From Solobacterium sp. (GTDB lineage Bacteria; Bacillota_I; Bacilli_A; Erysipelotrichales; Erysipelotrichaceae), in assembly GCA_017404505.1 (NCBI GenBank), contig JAFRCE010000002.1, positions 1-64,000 on the forward strand: a stretch of DNA of 64,000 nt. Direction: 5' to 3'. The position numbers and the translations under genes were made by a program. Below are positions 1 through 8,750 of the stretch, in pieces (within the stretch, counting starts at the first letter, position 1; every line of letters starts with the position of its first letter). Below the pieces are notes generated by a model. That model saw nothing but the letters and a program-made list of their open reading frames with translations. It had not been told where the DNA came from and did not search any database.

Positions 1-150
1 GAGTAATACAAATCCACATTCACACATTTCAATTCTACAGGATTTCAAAAACCGCAATCGGCTGCGGTTAATAAAGCCGATAGAAAGGAAAGGTATATCC
101 TTCTTGAACATCAGTCTGATGAGTCAAAAAGAATATACCAGGAATTAATA

Positions 151-321
151 ATGAAAGCTTATAATTTGCTGATTTCGACAGTTGAATTAATTGGAACTGT
201 AGAAGTAGATCAGAATTATCTTATATTTGTACTTTTTTGGCAAATCTTCAATACATTATTATTAATTGCAATTATTGTGATTATTGTTAAGGCTATTTAC
301 TCATGGTTTAAAAATCATTAG
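151..321 (+). CDS. Small membrane protein or 3' fragment of a larger gene
   Basis: An open frame runs from just after a stop at position 4 to a TAG at 319-321. The only ATG in it is at 151, giving 56 residues; a weak purine-rich stretch lies upstream. The C-terminal half has a clear hydrophobic segment (LFWQIFNTLLLIAIIVIIVKA) followed by a short basic tail, so a single-pass membrane protein is likely. The frame upstream of the ATG also reads as plausible charged protein (ADRKERYILLEHQSDESKR). The real gene may therefore start at an alternative codon or be a broken remnant. No family recognised. The truncated helix-turn-helix copy begins 14 bases downstream, and the junction looks like a recombination scar. 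Confidence 0.35.
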   Translation: MKAYNLLISTVELIGTVEVDQNYLIFVLFWQIFNTLLLIAIIVIIVKAIYSWFKNH

Positions 322-682
322 TTGCTGTTGTCACAAAGAAGAAAAAAGAAGTGATAATCCGGATGCGAATAATCTTGCTGTTTTGGCAATGAATCTCTGG
401 ACAGACAGGAAAACTGATATTCAGCAGTATCTGAGAGAAACAGTTCATCTTCTTCTTACCGTACGGTGTCTGAATAAAGAAATGGTTTGTAAGTATCTGC
501 AGATATCAGAGGATGAGCTGCGTCTGATTGTCACTGACTACCATCGTGCTGACATTGATTCCATATTGAAACTGGTGCGTCTTGAAAGAACATTATCTCT
601 CATTAACATCATCAACAGAAAACCGGTCTCTGATTATATCGAAATAGATGAAACAGAGTATAAATCTTTGTTTACGCAATGA
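284..682 (+). pseudogene. Truncated copy of the helix-turn-helix protein at 10146-10622
   Basis: From about residue 18 the translation matches the intact 158-residue protein at 10146-10622 almost residue for residue (shared stretch starting KEEKRSDNPDANN). The first 42 residues of the intact protein, which include its first helix-turn-helix (EQLSKMTGISVTDI), are missing. They are replaced by unrelated sequence overlapping the end of the upstream membrane ORF. The second helix-turn-helix-like segment (NKEMVCKYLQISEDEL) is kept. The GTG/ATG available here has no convincing ribosome binding site. I read this as a 3' gene fragment left by duplication or recombination rather than a functional gene. 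Confidence 0.7.
335..679 (+). repeat. Direct repeat, copy 1 (partner 10272-10616)
   Basis: About 345 bases are shared in the same orientation with 10272-10616, an offset of 9937. The first roughly 115 bases are identical by eye. Mismatches then become more frequent toward the 3' end, where the last third differs at many third positions and some residues. The pair flanks the whole ABC/two-component/sigma segment, so homologous recombination between the copies would excise about 9.9 kb. Confidence 0.85.
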
Positions 683-750
683 TAGTGATTCCGAATAACT
701 TCATCTGTCCTGGCAATCAGTATTTTTGGATAGGCGTGTATAAAATCTAT

Positions 751-2592
751 CTACGTGCGATAATACTGAGCTTGTGCATTCCAAAGTTCACGATATTTCC
801 CATCTGTCTTAAACAGTTGTTCATGCGTCCCTTGTTGGACCAGGTGACCTTTGTCGAGTACGATAATCTCATCGCAGAATCTGCACGATGACAGTCTGTG
901 ACTGATAAAAACGGCAGTCCTGTCTGCAACAATTTCGTTTAATCTGGAATAAATCTCGGCTTCAGCAATTGGATCTAAAGATGCTGTCGGTTCATCCAGA
1001 ATGATAAATGGCGCGTCCTTATAGAGTGCTCGGGCAATTGCGACCTTCTGTGCCTCTCCGCCGGACAGAATAACACCTTCTTCACCAAAGTCTTTATTCA
1101 GCCATGTTTCCAGCCCGCTTTGGAGACTTTTTAGGCGCTCTTCAAACCCCACTTCTTTCAATACATGTACTACTCGTTCTTCATCATACTCTGAATTTCC
1201 CGCTATATTGTTTGCTAACGGTTGGGAAAGAAGCTGGTAATCCTGAAATACCACCGACATCAACTGGATATAATCTTTGTAATTATATTTGCGAATATTA
1301 ATGCCGTTAAGCAGGATTTCTCCTTCCTGTGGATCGTACAGTCTGCATAAAAGTTTAATCAAAGTAGATTTGCCGCTGCCGTTTTCCCCAACAATAGCCA
1401 GTCGGGTACCGATTTTGAATCTCAGATTAACATGATCCAGTACATTTCTATCTGTATTGGGATAACGAAATGTCACATTTTTGAACTCGATATCATATTG
1501 CCGATCAGACCTTTTTTCTGTTGTCAAAGATCCCTGATACATATGATTAGGTGTATCCAGCAGCTCATAGATTCTTTGCAGATGTATTTCGTTTGCTGCT
1601 ATCATCCCATATACCTCAATCAAACCGCTCACATTCGTATTCATGGCAGTAACTGCGCCGACATACCGCATGATTTCTCCGATTCCAAAAGCACCGGCTA
1701 TTGCCTTAAGACAGGTAAAGAGATAAAGCAATGCTGAAAAAATTCCATTCAAAGCAACTGAAAGCCCAAGCAGCATTCCTCCTTTACCACGGTAGTACTT
1801 CGGCATGCCACTGGGGCCGAATACTCCCAGGCTGTTTTTCCAATAATGTTTAATCAAATCCTGCTGATGATACAGTCTGATATCCACGCTCTTCTTTGTG
1901 TCAAGTCCGGCAAAACCAAAATGACCAAAAGCACGGTTTGCTTCAGAGACTTCTTCCGTCAATAATGACATATATTCTTCAGTTGTTTTAGCTGTCAGCT
2001 TTCCGGAGAAAACCGCCAATGAGACCATCAATATAATCATAATGATCGGAAAGACAGGGTTGTTCAGAAACTGCCATGCTGTATTTTCTGAAGGAACCCG
2101 TGCAGAGAACAGCTGAACGCTCAAAAACAGTGCACACAGGATACCTAAAGTATTCTGAATTGCTTTTTCAAAAATCTCTATCAGCTTTAAATACCCGAAT
2201 CCCTGATACATTTCACTCTGAGCAATCTGGAGACGCAGATCATGAATACTCTGCTTTTCCATGTCTTCATAATCAAGAGAGAACATCTTTTCAATAAAGA
2301 TTCTGTCCCTGCGAGGAAAGTAATCGTTCTGATGGTATTCTTTCCATTGCTTAAAAACAATCCTCATCAGACTGAGAATACCGAGTATTGCCACAGCCAT
2401 TATGATTCTCTTTTCAAGAACATCCGGTCTTCTCATACCACTCAGTTCAATCAGAATCAGCGAAGAAAACCAGACTGTTACATATGGTGCAATTCCTTCC
2501 AGCAAGGCTGAAGATGCAACAGACAGAAACAGACCCGGACATGCTCTGTGAACATCCTGAAAGGCACGTTTGTAGAGTTCTTTTCTATTCAT
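751..2592 (-). CDS. ABC exporter half-transporter (permease-ATPase fusion), second of a pair
   Basis: A 613-residue fused protein. The N-terminal transmembrane domain covers about residues 1-350 and the ATPase domain the rest. Walker A is GENGSGKST near residue 402, the signature LSGGEAQ near 508, and Walker B with catalytic Glu is ILDEPTASLD near 530, followed by the ISHRLSS switch histidine. All catalytic elements are intact. Its ATG overlaps the stop of the upstream half-transporter (TGATG at 2590-2594), so the two are translationally coupled and probably form a heterodimeric exporter. The preceding response regulator and kinase suggest an inducible exporter of a peptide, lipid or drug. 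No precursor peptide gene is visible beside it, so the substrate is unknown. Confidence 0.9.
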   Translation of the reverse strand: MNRKELYKRAFQDVHRACPGLFLSVASSALLEGIAPYVTVWFSSLILIELSGMRRPDVLEKRIIMAVAILGILSLMRIVFKQWKEYHQNDYFPRRDRIFIEKMFSLDYEDMEKQSIHDLRLQIAQSEMYQGFGYLKLIEIFEKAIQNTLGILCALFLSVQLFSARVPSENTAWQFLNNPVFPIIMIILMVSLAVFSGKLTAKTTEEYMSLLTEEVSEANRAFGHFGFAGLDTKKSVDIRLYHQQDLIKHYWKNSLGVFGPSGMPKYYRGKGGMLLGLSVALNGIFSALLYLFTCLKAIAGAFGIGEIMRYVGAVTAMNTNVSGLIEVYGMIAANEIHLQRIYELLDTPNHMYQGSLTTEKRSDRQYDIEFKNVTFRYPNTDRNVLDHVNLRFKIGTRLAIVGENGSGKSTLIKLLCRLYDPQEGEILLNGINIRKYNYKDYIQLMSVVFQDYQLLSQPLANNIAGNSEYDEERVVHVLKEVGFEERLKSLQSGLETWLNKDFGEEGVILSGGEAQKVAIARALYKDAPFIILDEPTASLDPIAEAEIYSRLNEIVADRTAVFISHRLSSCRFCDEIIVLDKGHLVQQGTHEQLFKTDGKYRELWNAQAQYYRT

Positions 2593-4388
2593 CAGTACTC
2601 CTTTCCTTCCTGGTAATATCTGCTCTGCACATCAAACAGATCTGCATAAGCTCCTTTTCTCCTCATCAATTCTTCATGTGTTCCTTCTTCCAGAATCTTT
2701 CCGTCTTTCAAAAAAAGAATTCTGTCACAGAAACGTGTTGAAGCAAGACGGTGTGAAATAAATACCGAAGTTTTCCCGGCAGACATTTCGTGATAGCTTT
2801 GATAAATACTGCTTTCAGCCAGCGGATCCAAGGCAGCTGTCGGTTCATCCAGAAGCAGCACGGAACCATTTTTATATAACGCTCTTGCCAACATCAGTTT
2901 CTGCATCTGCCCACCAGACAGTATTACTCCGTCCTGGTAGACTTCTCTGCCTATATGTGCATCATATTGTCCGGGAATCTGTTCAATATCATGACTGACC
3001 CCTGCAAGAGCTGCACATTGTCGAACTCGTTCCAGATCATACTGATCTGCTTTCTGGGAAATAGTTTCAGCAATGGTAACATCGAGAATCGAAAAATCCT
3101 GAAATACAGCCGAAAACAGTTCATAGTATTTCCTGCGGTTTAAAGATCTGATATCTGTACCATTCATAAACACAGTTCCTTCATCCGGGTCAAGCAGACC
3201 ACACATCAGTTTGATCAGAGTTGTTTTACCTGCCCCATTCAATCCGACAACAGCAAGATTTTCACCCGGCTGAATCGTCAGAGAAAAGTCATGAATAATA
3301 TCCTTATCGCTGCCAGGATACCGGAATGACACATGATCAAACACGAATCCGCATTGCAAACCATGACCAGGATCGGCTCCATCCTCAAACAAATAAGGTT
3401 CTTCATAGTCCAGATATTCTCTCAATGCTGTCAATTCCTGTGCTTCCCTATGAAGAATGGAAAACTGCTCAAGAATGCCGCTGATCCATGCAGTCAATGC
3501 TGTGAAAGCCTGAAAATAAAGAATAAACTGCGCGGTACTTAACTGGTTCTGAAGTGTCAGATGAATCAGATACCAGTAAGCAATACTGTTCCGAAGCACG
3601 ACACAAACAGTTTCAACAAGACCTCCCAGGCATCTTTCTTTTCCTTTTTTGTACAGAAAACTGTCGTATGTTTTCAAAAGACTTTCATGGATATTAAGCA
3701 GCCATTTCTGCAGGCTGAAAATCCGGATATCTTTCGCAGCAGCAATTGCTTCAGAGTTTCTGCGAATATATCCAAATCTGTTGTCTATCTTTTCTTCTTC
3801 CCGACGCCGTTTAAATTCCCACGCATCTGTAAACAGATTTGCCAGAAAACCAATTACACATGTAAACGATGACAGGAGGATCATACGGTAATCCAGGCTG
3901 GACAAAATCAGAAGATAAACTGCAAACCCGATCAGATTCATGAACAGCTGTGTCAATGTCGTCCAAAAATGCTGACATGGCTGCTGGTTGGATGACAAAA
4001 GAGATGCAACTTTTTCACGCATCTGCAGAAAGTCCGGTTTCAAAGTGTTGATATATGAAGTTTCATTCGTCTTTTCGGCGAATTTACTTATCATGCTTTC
4101 GCGAAAATACATCCTCGGGAAGCCTTCGTTCTCGGCAATATACTTCTGCAGAAAAAGCATGACAAACAGTAAACCGCCATAAATCAGGATTGTTTCAATC
4201 AGTTTTTCCAGCGGTGCTCCGGTCTCCGCACAACGGATGATTCTCGGTGCTATATACAGCTGTACACAGTTCAGAATCACTCCCGTGAAGGCTGATATGG
4301 GTATAACAAAAAACAGTATGCGCTGTAACTGCCACGCTTCTTTCAGCATCCATCCGGTATTTTTCAGAGATGTATACCTTTTATTCAT
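2592..4388 (-). CDS. ABC exporter half-transporter (permease-ATPase fusion), first of a pair
   Basis: A 598-residue fused permease and ATPase. Hydrophobic helices fill the N-terminal 330 residues. The ATPase domain has Walker A GLNGAGKTT, signature LSGGQMQ, and Walker B LLLDEPTAALD, then ISHRLAS. I chose the ATG at 4386-4388 because AAGGAG lies 7 bases upstream; a GTG 21 bases further out has no such support. It follows the kinase gene by 88 bases that contain a GC-rich hairpin (4428-4449). It overlaps the next half-transporter by TGATG. The two ATPase domains differ enough to suggest a true heterodimer rather than a recent duplication. Confidence 0.9.
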   Translation of the reverse strand: MNKRYTSLKNTGWMLKEAWQLQRILFFVIPISAFTGVILNCVQLYIAPRIIRCAETGAPLEKLIETILIYGGLLFVMLFLQKYIAENEGFPRMYFRESMISKFAEKTNETSYINTLKPDFLQMREKVASLLSSNQQPCQHFWTTLTQLFMNLIGFAVYLLILSSLDYRMILLSSFTCVIGFLANLFTDAWEFKRRREEEKIDNRFGYIRRNSEAIAAAKDIRIFSLQKWLLNIHESLLKTYDSFLYKKGKERCLGGLVETVCVVLRNSIAYWYLIHLTLQNQLSTAQFILYFQAFTALTAWISGILEQFSILHREAQELTALREYLDYEEPYLFEDGADPGHGLQCGFVFDHVSFRYPGSDKDIIHDFSLTIQPGENLAVVGLNGAGKTTLIKLMCGLLDPDEGTVFMNGTDIRSLNRRKYYELFSAVFQDFSILDVTIAETISQKADQYDLERVRQCAALAGVSHDIEQIPGQYDAHIGREVYQDGVILSGGQMQKLMLARALYKNGSVLLLDEPTAALDPLAESSIYQSYHEMSAGKTSVFISHRLASTRFCDRILFLKDGKILEEGTHEELMRRKGAYADLFDVQSRYYQEGKEY

Positions 4389-4427
4389 TCCTGTACTCCT
4401 TCTGCCCACATCATTTCACAAACAGAA

Positions 4428-4449
4428 GTCCCCGGCTGAAACCGGGGAC
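4428..4449 (-). terminator. Intra-operon hairpin (attenuator or processing site)
   Basis: A perfect 8-bp stem, GTCCCCGG/CCGGGGAC with a 6-base loop, lies between the kinase and the first ABC gene. On the minus strand it is followed by ACTTCTGTTTG, a weak T-tract. It may partly terminate transcription, so that the transporter is made at a different level from the two-component genes, or it may stabilise mRNA ends. Confidence 0.5.
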
Positions 4450-4476
4450 GAATTGCCTGTAACGTGTGATGAACTG

Positions 4477-5130
4477 TCACACCTGTGGTATGAGTATTTC
4501 AGTCGTAAAAGCTCCGTCTTCACTGTTCCGACTGATATACCCATCCAGTTTTTCGATAATACTGTCAATACTGACAAGCCCATGACCATGATCACCTGGC
4601 TTTTTACTGGAATATATGGTTTTTTTCTTCTCGGCAGTAAAATTGGTAAATGAAATATACAATTGTGTATTCTTCATATCCATGTAAATCCGGATCATTC
4701 GTTTTTCTTCTGGCAAAGCCTGGCTGGCCTCTATCGCGTTGTCAAACAAATTGCCGATAATACAGCAGAGATCAATATCAGATGTTTTCAGCCGCACCGG
4801 AATATGTGCATCTGCTCTGACAGTAATTCCTTTGGCTTCGGCAAGAGAAATCTTACTGCTGAGTATGGCATCTGCCATGGCATTACCTGTTCGCAGTGAA
4901 AAACCAATCTTCTCAAGATCATTATCCAGTTCATTGAGATATGCCTTCAATGCTTCCAGATCTTCATTTTCAGCAAATGCTTTCATTGTCTGAATATGAT
5001 TGCGATAGTCATGACGCCATCTGCGCATCTGTGAATACATATTCTCCACTTCTTTATAGTGTGTATCCAGAAAACTCTGCTGATAAGCAAGAATCTCTTC
5101 AGTATTATCTTTATGAAACAATTTCATCAT
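4477..5130 (-). CDS. Soluble GHKL (AgrC/NatK-type) sensor histidine kinase
   Basis: A 217-residue protein with only the catalytic half of a GHKL kinase. The dimerisation/phosphoacceptor segment RHDYRNH has the likely phosphorylated His at residue 40. The N box NLFDNAIEAS is near 127 and the G box GHGLVSI near 184. The multi-pass sensor domain usual for AgrC/ComD relatives (about 400 or more residues) is absent; the protein starts with a short charged coiled segment and has no membrane helix. It must sense through the cytoplasm or a partner, possibly the adjacent ABC exporter. Its ATG overlaps the response-regulator stop (TGATG at 5128-5132). Confidence 0.88.
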   Translation of the reverse strand: MMKLFHKDNTEEILAYQQSFLDTHYKEVENMYSQMRRWRHDYRNHIQTMKAFAENEDLEALKAYLNELDNDLEKIGFSLRTGNAMADAILSSKISLAEAKGITVRADAHIPVRLKTSDIDLCCIIGNLFDNAIEASQALPEEKRMIRIYMDMKNTQLYISFTNFTAEKKKTIYSSKKPGDHGHGLVSIDSIIEKLDGYISRNSEDGAFTTEILIPQV

Positions 5131-5816
5131 CAGAGCCTTTCTATGATGGCACGATTCAACGCCTGATACGCATTTCGGGGAAGCGGGATTGCAGTATTGT
5201 CTATCAGGATTGCTTCGCTTTTTGTTACCTTGCGGATCTTAAACAGATTAATGATAAAAGAACGTGAAACGCGGAAAAACCTGTCATCCATTTCCTGTTC
5301 CATTTCTGAAAGTGTCTGCCGCACCGTGTAATCATCATCTGCATGGACAGTGACATAATTGCCTTCAACTTCGATATATCGAATCTCATGCAGCGGTATC
5401 ATTACCATTTCACTGTCAATTTTCAGGCAAAGATATTTTTCGTTTTCAGACAGTTTCTCTTTTGCTCTGTCAAGCACTTCAAACAGTTTTTCTTTTACGA
5501 CCGGTTTCATCAGATAATGCAATGCCGCAACATCATATCCTTCAGAAATATACTCAGAATACCCTGTAACAAAAATGATTTGAACTGTCTTGTCAAACGC
5601 GCGAATTCTTTTCGCAAGTTCAACACCATTCATCTTATTCATTTCAATGTCCAGCAATATGACATCATATTTTTTGTTTTCTTCGTAACCGAACAGAAAA
5701 GCTTCGGCTGAAGGGAACATTTCAATCTGATTTATCTCAGGCCTTCCCCATTCGAGAATTATTCTGCGGAGATAATCCAGCATATTGGTGTCATCATCAC
5801 ATATTGCAAACCGCAT
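5130..5816 (-). CDS. LytTR-family response regulator (AgrA-like)
   Basis: A 228-residue protein. The receiver domain spans residues 1-120, with acidic CDDD at 6-9, phosphoacceptor Asp56 in LLDIEM and a conserved Lys in LMKPV. The LytTR DNA-binding domain spans about 130-228 (RYIEVEGNYVTVH, then FFRVSRSFIINL). First gene of the operon regulator-kinase-ABC-ABC, so it probably activates or represses exporter transcription. The start ATG has no Shine-Dalgarno; instead TATAAT sits exactly 6 bases upstream, which suggests a leaderless mRNA. Confidence 0.92.
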   Translation of the reverse strand: MRFAICDDDTNMLDYLRRIILEWGRPEINQIEMFPSAEAFLFGYEENKKYDVILLDIEMNKMNGVELAKRIRAFDKTVQIIFVTGYSEYISEGYDVAALHYLMKPVVKEKLFEVLDRAKEKLSENEKYLCLKIDSEMVMIPLHEIRYIEVEGNYVTVHADDDYTVRQTLSEMEQEMDDRFFRVSRSFIINLFKIRKVTKSEAILIDNTAIPLPRNAYQALNRAIIERL

Positions 5817-5822
5817 ATAAAG

Positions 5823-5828
5823 ATTATA
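5823..5828 (-). promoter_or_regulatory. -10 box of a likely leaderless promoter for the response regulator
   Basis: TATAAT on the minus strand, followed by CTTTAT and the ATG. Transcription starting at the usual distance would begin at the A of the start codon. No good -35 is visible 16-18 bases upstream, which fits a promoter that needs an activator, perhaps the regulator itself. Confidence 0.5.
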
Positions 5829-5850
5829 TTACAATTCACATCTCCCAGTC

Positions 5851-6534
5851 TTATTTCAGAATATAAACCTCTTCCTTTTCCGATCCCGGATTCTTGCGCA
5901 CTACCGAATAAAACAGTTTTTTATAGACGACCTGATCCGGAAATTCTGAACTCCATTCAGCCGTAAGCCGGAACCGCGGTACCTGATGGAAGTGTTCTAT
6001 CGCAATATAGTCGCTCACTTCAAACGCAGCCGCCAGAAAAAATGCACAGCCGGCAATGATCATGGCGCGATGACTTCTCTTTCTCACAAGCGGATGAATT
6101 ACGTACCACAAGCCTGCCAGCAGAATCACACCGCCGATGATGGAATAGTTGCTGCCCCAGCTGCTTTCGCTTGGAAAGCTCATGAGGGCGGTAACGATGA
6201 TAAAAAATCCAAATATCAGCAACAGTATTCCCGTCACCTTCTGTATTCCGTTTATCACTTCATTCTGACTGTATTCCGCCATTGCGGCTGCAGTCTCTTT
6301 TACTTCCTGATTCATTTTCTCGCTTTTCCTTTCTCCATTGATAATTTCCGGTATGCTTACTTCGTAGAATTCGGCGATTTCCACCAGCATGCCGATATCC
6401 GGCATATTACTTCCGGTTTCCCACCGAGATACCGTTCTGCCAGACACATTAAGCTTCTCTGCCAGATCTTCCTGTGTCATTTTTCTTTCCTTCCTGAGTT
6501 CCTTCAGAAAGGAACCAATCCTGATCTGATCCAT
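5851..6534 (-). CDS. XRE-family regulator with C-terminal membrane domain
   Basis: 227 residues from the ATG at 6532-6534, chosen because AAAGGAGGT lies 8 bases upstream; the longer frame upstream has no such signal. Residues 4-60 are a Cro/C1 helix-turn-helix (IGSFLKELRKERKMTQEDLAEKLNVSG in several pieces, then RWETGSNMPD). Hydrophobic helices follow (GILLLIFGFFIIVTAL, SIIGGVILLAGLWYVI, AMIIAGCAFFLAAAF), then a charged tail. This architecture is common in Bacillota, often beside ABC transporters or two-component genes, where it links membrane state to transcription. It lies just upstream of the response regulator on the same strand, but a separate promoter is likely. Confidence 0.85.
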   Translation of the reverse strand: MDQIRIGSFLKELRKERKMTQEDLAEKLNVSGRTVSRWETGSNMPDIGMLVEIAEFYEVSIPEIINGERKSEKMNQEVKETAAAMAEYSQNEVINGIQKVTGILLLIFGFFIIVTALMSFPSESSWGSNYSIIGGVILLAGLWYVIHPLVRKRSHRAMIIAGCAFFLAAAFEVSDYIAIEHFHQVPRFRLTAEWSSEFPDQVVYKKLFYSVVRKNPGSEKEEVYILK

Positions 6535-6711
6535 GGAAATGACCTCCTTTCGCACACAGAATACCGTTATGGTCCGGAAAAATACACGACACAAAGCGAG
6601 AAAACATCGTTTTTTTCTTTCCGAACATATCTGTCTGCCTATATTATGACTTCAATAATAAACTCATGAGGATAAACGTCATCAGTTTTTTGAATATAAA
6701 ATGCCTTCATT
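6535..6711. other. Intergenic stretch between XRE gene and kinase remnant
   Basis: Contains the XRE gene's ribosome binding site (AAAGGAGGT). I see no gene or strong hairpin otherwise. Confidence 0.3.
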
Positions 6712-6848
6712 TCAACTCTGTTGCCCCGCAAGTGGTATGAATACGGAACAGACTGCTTCATTGCTCTCCTGTTCACAGATAAAATAGCCATGATACTTAT
6801 CGGAAATGGTCTGAATTGTTGAGAGGCCATATCCATGTCTGTCACTGC
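6712..6848 (-). pseudogene. C-terminal remnant of a GHKL histidine kinase
   Basis: On the minus strand the frame ending at TGA 6712-6714 reads SSDRHGYGLSTIQTIS, then DKYHGYFICEQ and CSVFIPLAG. This is the G box and C-terminal strand pattern of GHKL kinases. A stop lies immediately upstream and no start is present, so only about 40 codons remain of a kinase that normally exceeds 200 residues. It is a different sequence from the intact kinase at 4477-5130. It indicates that a second two-component gene once lay here and was mostly deleted. Confidence 0.7.
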
Positions 6849-6932
6849 TGGCTGCAACCGATCACAATATTTTTTTGGGATTGAATTGTAATTTTTATCC
6901 TGTCATTTTGTTATATAAGTAGGAGCGCCTAT

Positions 6933-7427
6933 TTGAACAACGAAGAATTCAAAAGTATTTATAGTAAATTCTACAGACCTTTGTATCTGTATGCACTTTC
7001 ACTTACCCATCATAAGGAGGATGCCGAAGATCTGGTTTCAGAAACTATGGTGAAGGCCTTTCTCTCTTACAGCGGCAAAGGAAATATCCAGGCATGGATG
7101 TTCAAGACACTTAAAAATACATTCCTGAATCAGATTCAAAAAGAAAAACGGGTGATTCATGGAGAAGAAGAATTATGGACCCTGCTTTCAGGAAACCAAT
7201 ATCACATGAATGAACTCCTGAAACAGGAAGAAGAACAAAAACAATGGCTTTACCGAAAGATTTACCAACTTCCGGAAAGAGAGCGAAATGTCATTATTCT
7301 GACTGTCAATTCCGGCCTGAAAGATGAAGAAATAGCGGAACTGCTGAATCTTACTGTCTCGAATCTCAGGGTGATACGTCACCGGGCAGTCAATACGCTT
7401 AAGAAAATGTCCAGGGAGGATAATTAG
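6933..7427 (+). CDS. ECF-type RNA polymerase sigma factor
   Basis: 164 residues starting at TTG 6933, supported by AGGAG 7 bases upstream. Region 2 is seen as FYRPLYLYALSLTHHKEDAED with the LVSETMVKAF helix. Region 4 covers about residues 105-160 (LPERERNVIILTVNSGL, then EEIAELLNLTVSNLRVIRHRA). Length and layout are typical of a group IV sigma factor. The stop is one base before the ATG of the membrane anti-sigma-like gene, so the two are co-translated. Downstream genes encoding a small membrane protein and a lipoprotein are likely targets or operon members, pointing to an envelope response. Confidence 0.9.
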   Translation: MNNEEFKSIYSKFYRPLYLYALSLTHHKEDAEDLVSETMVKAFLSYSGKGNIQAWMFKTLKNTFLNQIQKEKRVIHGEEELWTLLSGNQYHMNELLKQEEEQKQWLYRKIYQLPERERNVIILTVNSGLKDEEIAELLNLTVSNLRVIRHRAVNTLKKMSREDN

Positions 7428-7428
7428 T

Positions 7429-8607
7429 ATGAATGAGAAAAAAATAGATGAACTGCTGGAAGAATGCATGAATATCAGTGAAGAAGAACAGACAGAGATG
7501 AATAAAAAAATACAGTCAGGCATCGCCAGAACAGTTTATTTAAGAGTACTGATTGTTCTTACTGCATTGGCTGTATTACTGGGGACGGGATGGTACGGTA
7601 TCTCAAAATATCAAGAGGCAGCTTCCTTTCATATTCGCGATCTGGAACCAATCATTGACGAGACTGTTATCGATGGAACTGATTATACGGAAATCATGAC
7701 GGCATATGACTATCTGGCTCTTTATTATGAATTATTTGCGCCGGGGTACAGGATGGGGTTCAACAACAGAACAGCACTGGAAAAAGTTGAAAACGGTGTA
7801 TATGCATATCATGCTGTATTATTCCCATGGTTTCATGTTAATGCCGAAGGAGTTCCTTCACCTAGAATCAGTATTGAAAGCAGGGATCTGATTATCCGTG
7901 ACGGGAAGCATATTCCTGATGAGGAGCCAAACTATGTGATGATCTATCGAAATTATTTCAAACGGTGGATCGCCGCTCAGGATACATGGAACAGAAATCG
8001 TGTGATCCCTGCCATTCAAAATGAAATTGAGGAATTGCCTTCTTCTGCCTTTGTAGAACTTAATATCAGTTTTGCGGATCCCATTTCTCTGGAAAAGCTG
8101 CTTGAAGTCTGTTCCGGTCTGACATCATCAAGGCTTTCATATGCTGTAACTCATCTTTATATGGATACAGAGAATAATTACAGTATTACCCCGCTTGGTA
8201 TTTCTTTCATAAACCCGACCTTATCGGGAAAACCTTTGACTTATAACATAGACGACAATCCATATCCATATCTTCAGGTAAAAGAAGACTGCGCAAGGCA
8301 GGATTTGTATCATGGGGCTGATTATTCCTACAATAAACAGTTCAGTTCCGCACAGCGGAGGCGTGATTATGCAGAAGAAATGACTACTCATTATGAGTCA
8401 GTTCTGAAACTGATGATTAGCAGTCAATTTCTGGGAGAGGAAGACGAAAAGGTCGTTTCCTATGCATACAACGATATGCAGGAAAATGAATTAAAAATAT
8501 ATGGGATTCAGATCTTCTGTGCAAAAGATGATGCATTAAAGGCGCTGAATCTGGATAATATCAAAAATATGCAGATTGAAGATATCAAAATGAGCAGATT
8601 TGACTAA
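7429..8607 (+). CDS. Membrane-anchored anti-sigma factor (Sigma_reg_N/C type)
   Basis: 392 residues. Residues 1-35 are a charged helical cytoplasmic segment (KIDELLEECMNISEEEQTE), followed by one membrane helix (LRVLIVLTALAVLLGTGWYG, about 38-57) and a long extracytoplasmic domain of about 330 residues. This is the layout of the sigma-regulator N and C families that partner ECF factors, and its position directly after the sigma gene supports the role. The stop is followed by about 230 bases before the next confident gene. The extracytoplasmic domain would sense the signal; its ligand is unknown. Confidence 0.78.
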   Translation: MNEKKIDELLEECMNISEEEQTEMNKKIQSGIARTVYLRVLIVLTALAVLLGTGWYGISKYQEAASFHIRDLEPIIDETVIDGTDYTEIMTAYDYLALYYELFAPGYRMGFNNRTALEKVENGVYAYHAVLFPWFHVNAEGVPSPRISIESRDLIIRDGKHIPDEEPNYVMIYRNYFKRWIAAQDTWNRNRVIPAIQNEIEELPSSAFVELNISFADPISLEKLLEVCSGLTSSRLSYAVTHLYMDTENNYSITPLGISFINPTLSGKPLTYNIDDNPYPYLQVKEDCARQDLYHGADYSYNKQFSSAQRRRDYAEEMTTHYESVLKLMISSQFLGEEDEKVVSYAYNDMQENELKIYGIQIFCAKDDALKALNLDNIKNMQIEDIKMSRFD

Positions 8608-8750
8608 TGTTGCAAAAACTTTCAGAAATGAAAGAGCCAGTTATAATCTCGAGATGTATACTTTGTCCTTTTGGTTGTCTGAATAATATGCAGAATCTGG
8701 CATTGCGGCAGAATATATGTCCAATGAAAAAGAAAGGAGAAGGGGTTCAT
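8608..8750. other. Gap after the anti-sigma gene
   Basis: About 140 bases with no convincing gene. An open frame continues through it but has no good start, and no terminator was seen. Confidence 0.3.

Noticed and set aside
4237..4653. Plus-strand frame crossing the kinase/ABC junction
   Set aside because: Overlaps three well-supported minus-strand features and has no recognisable product.
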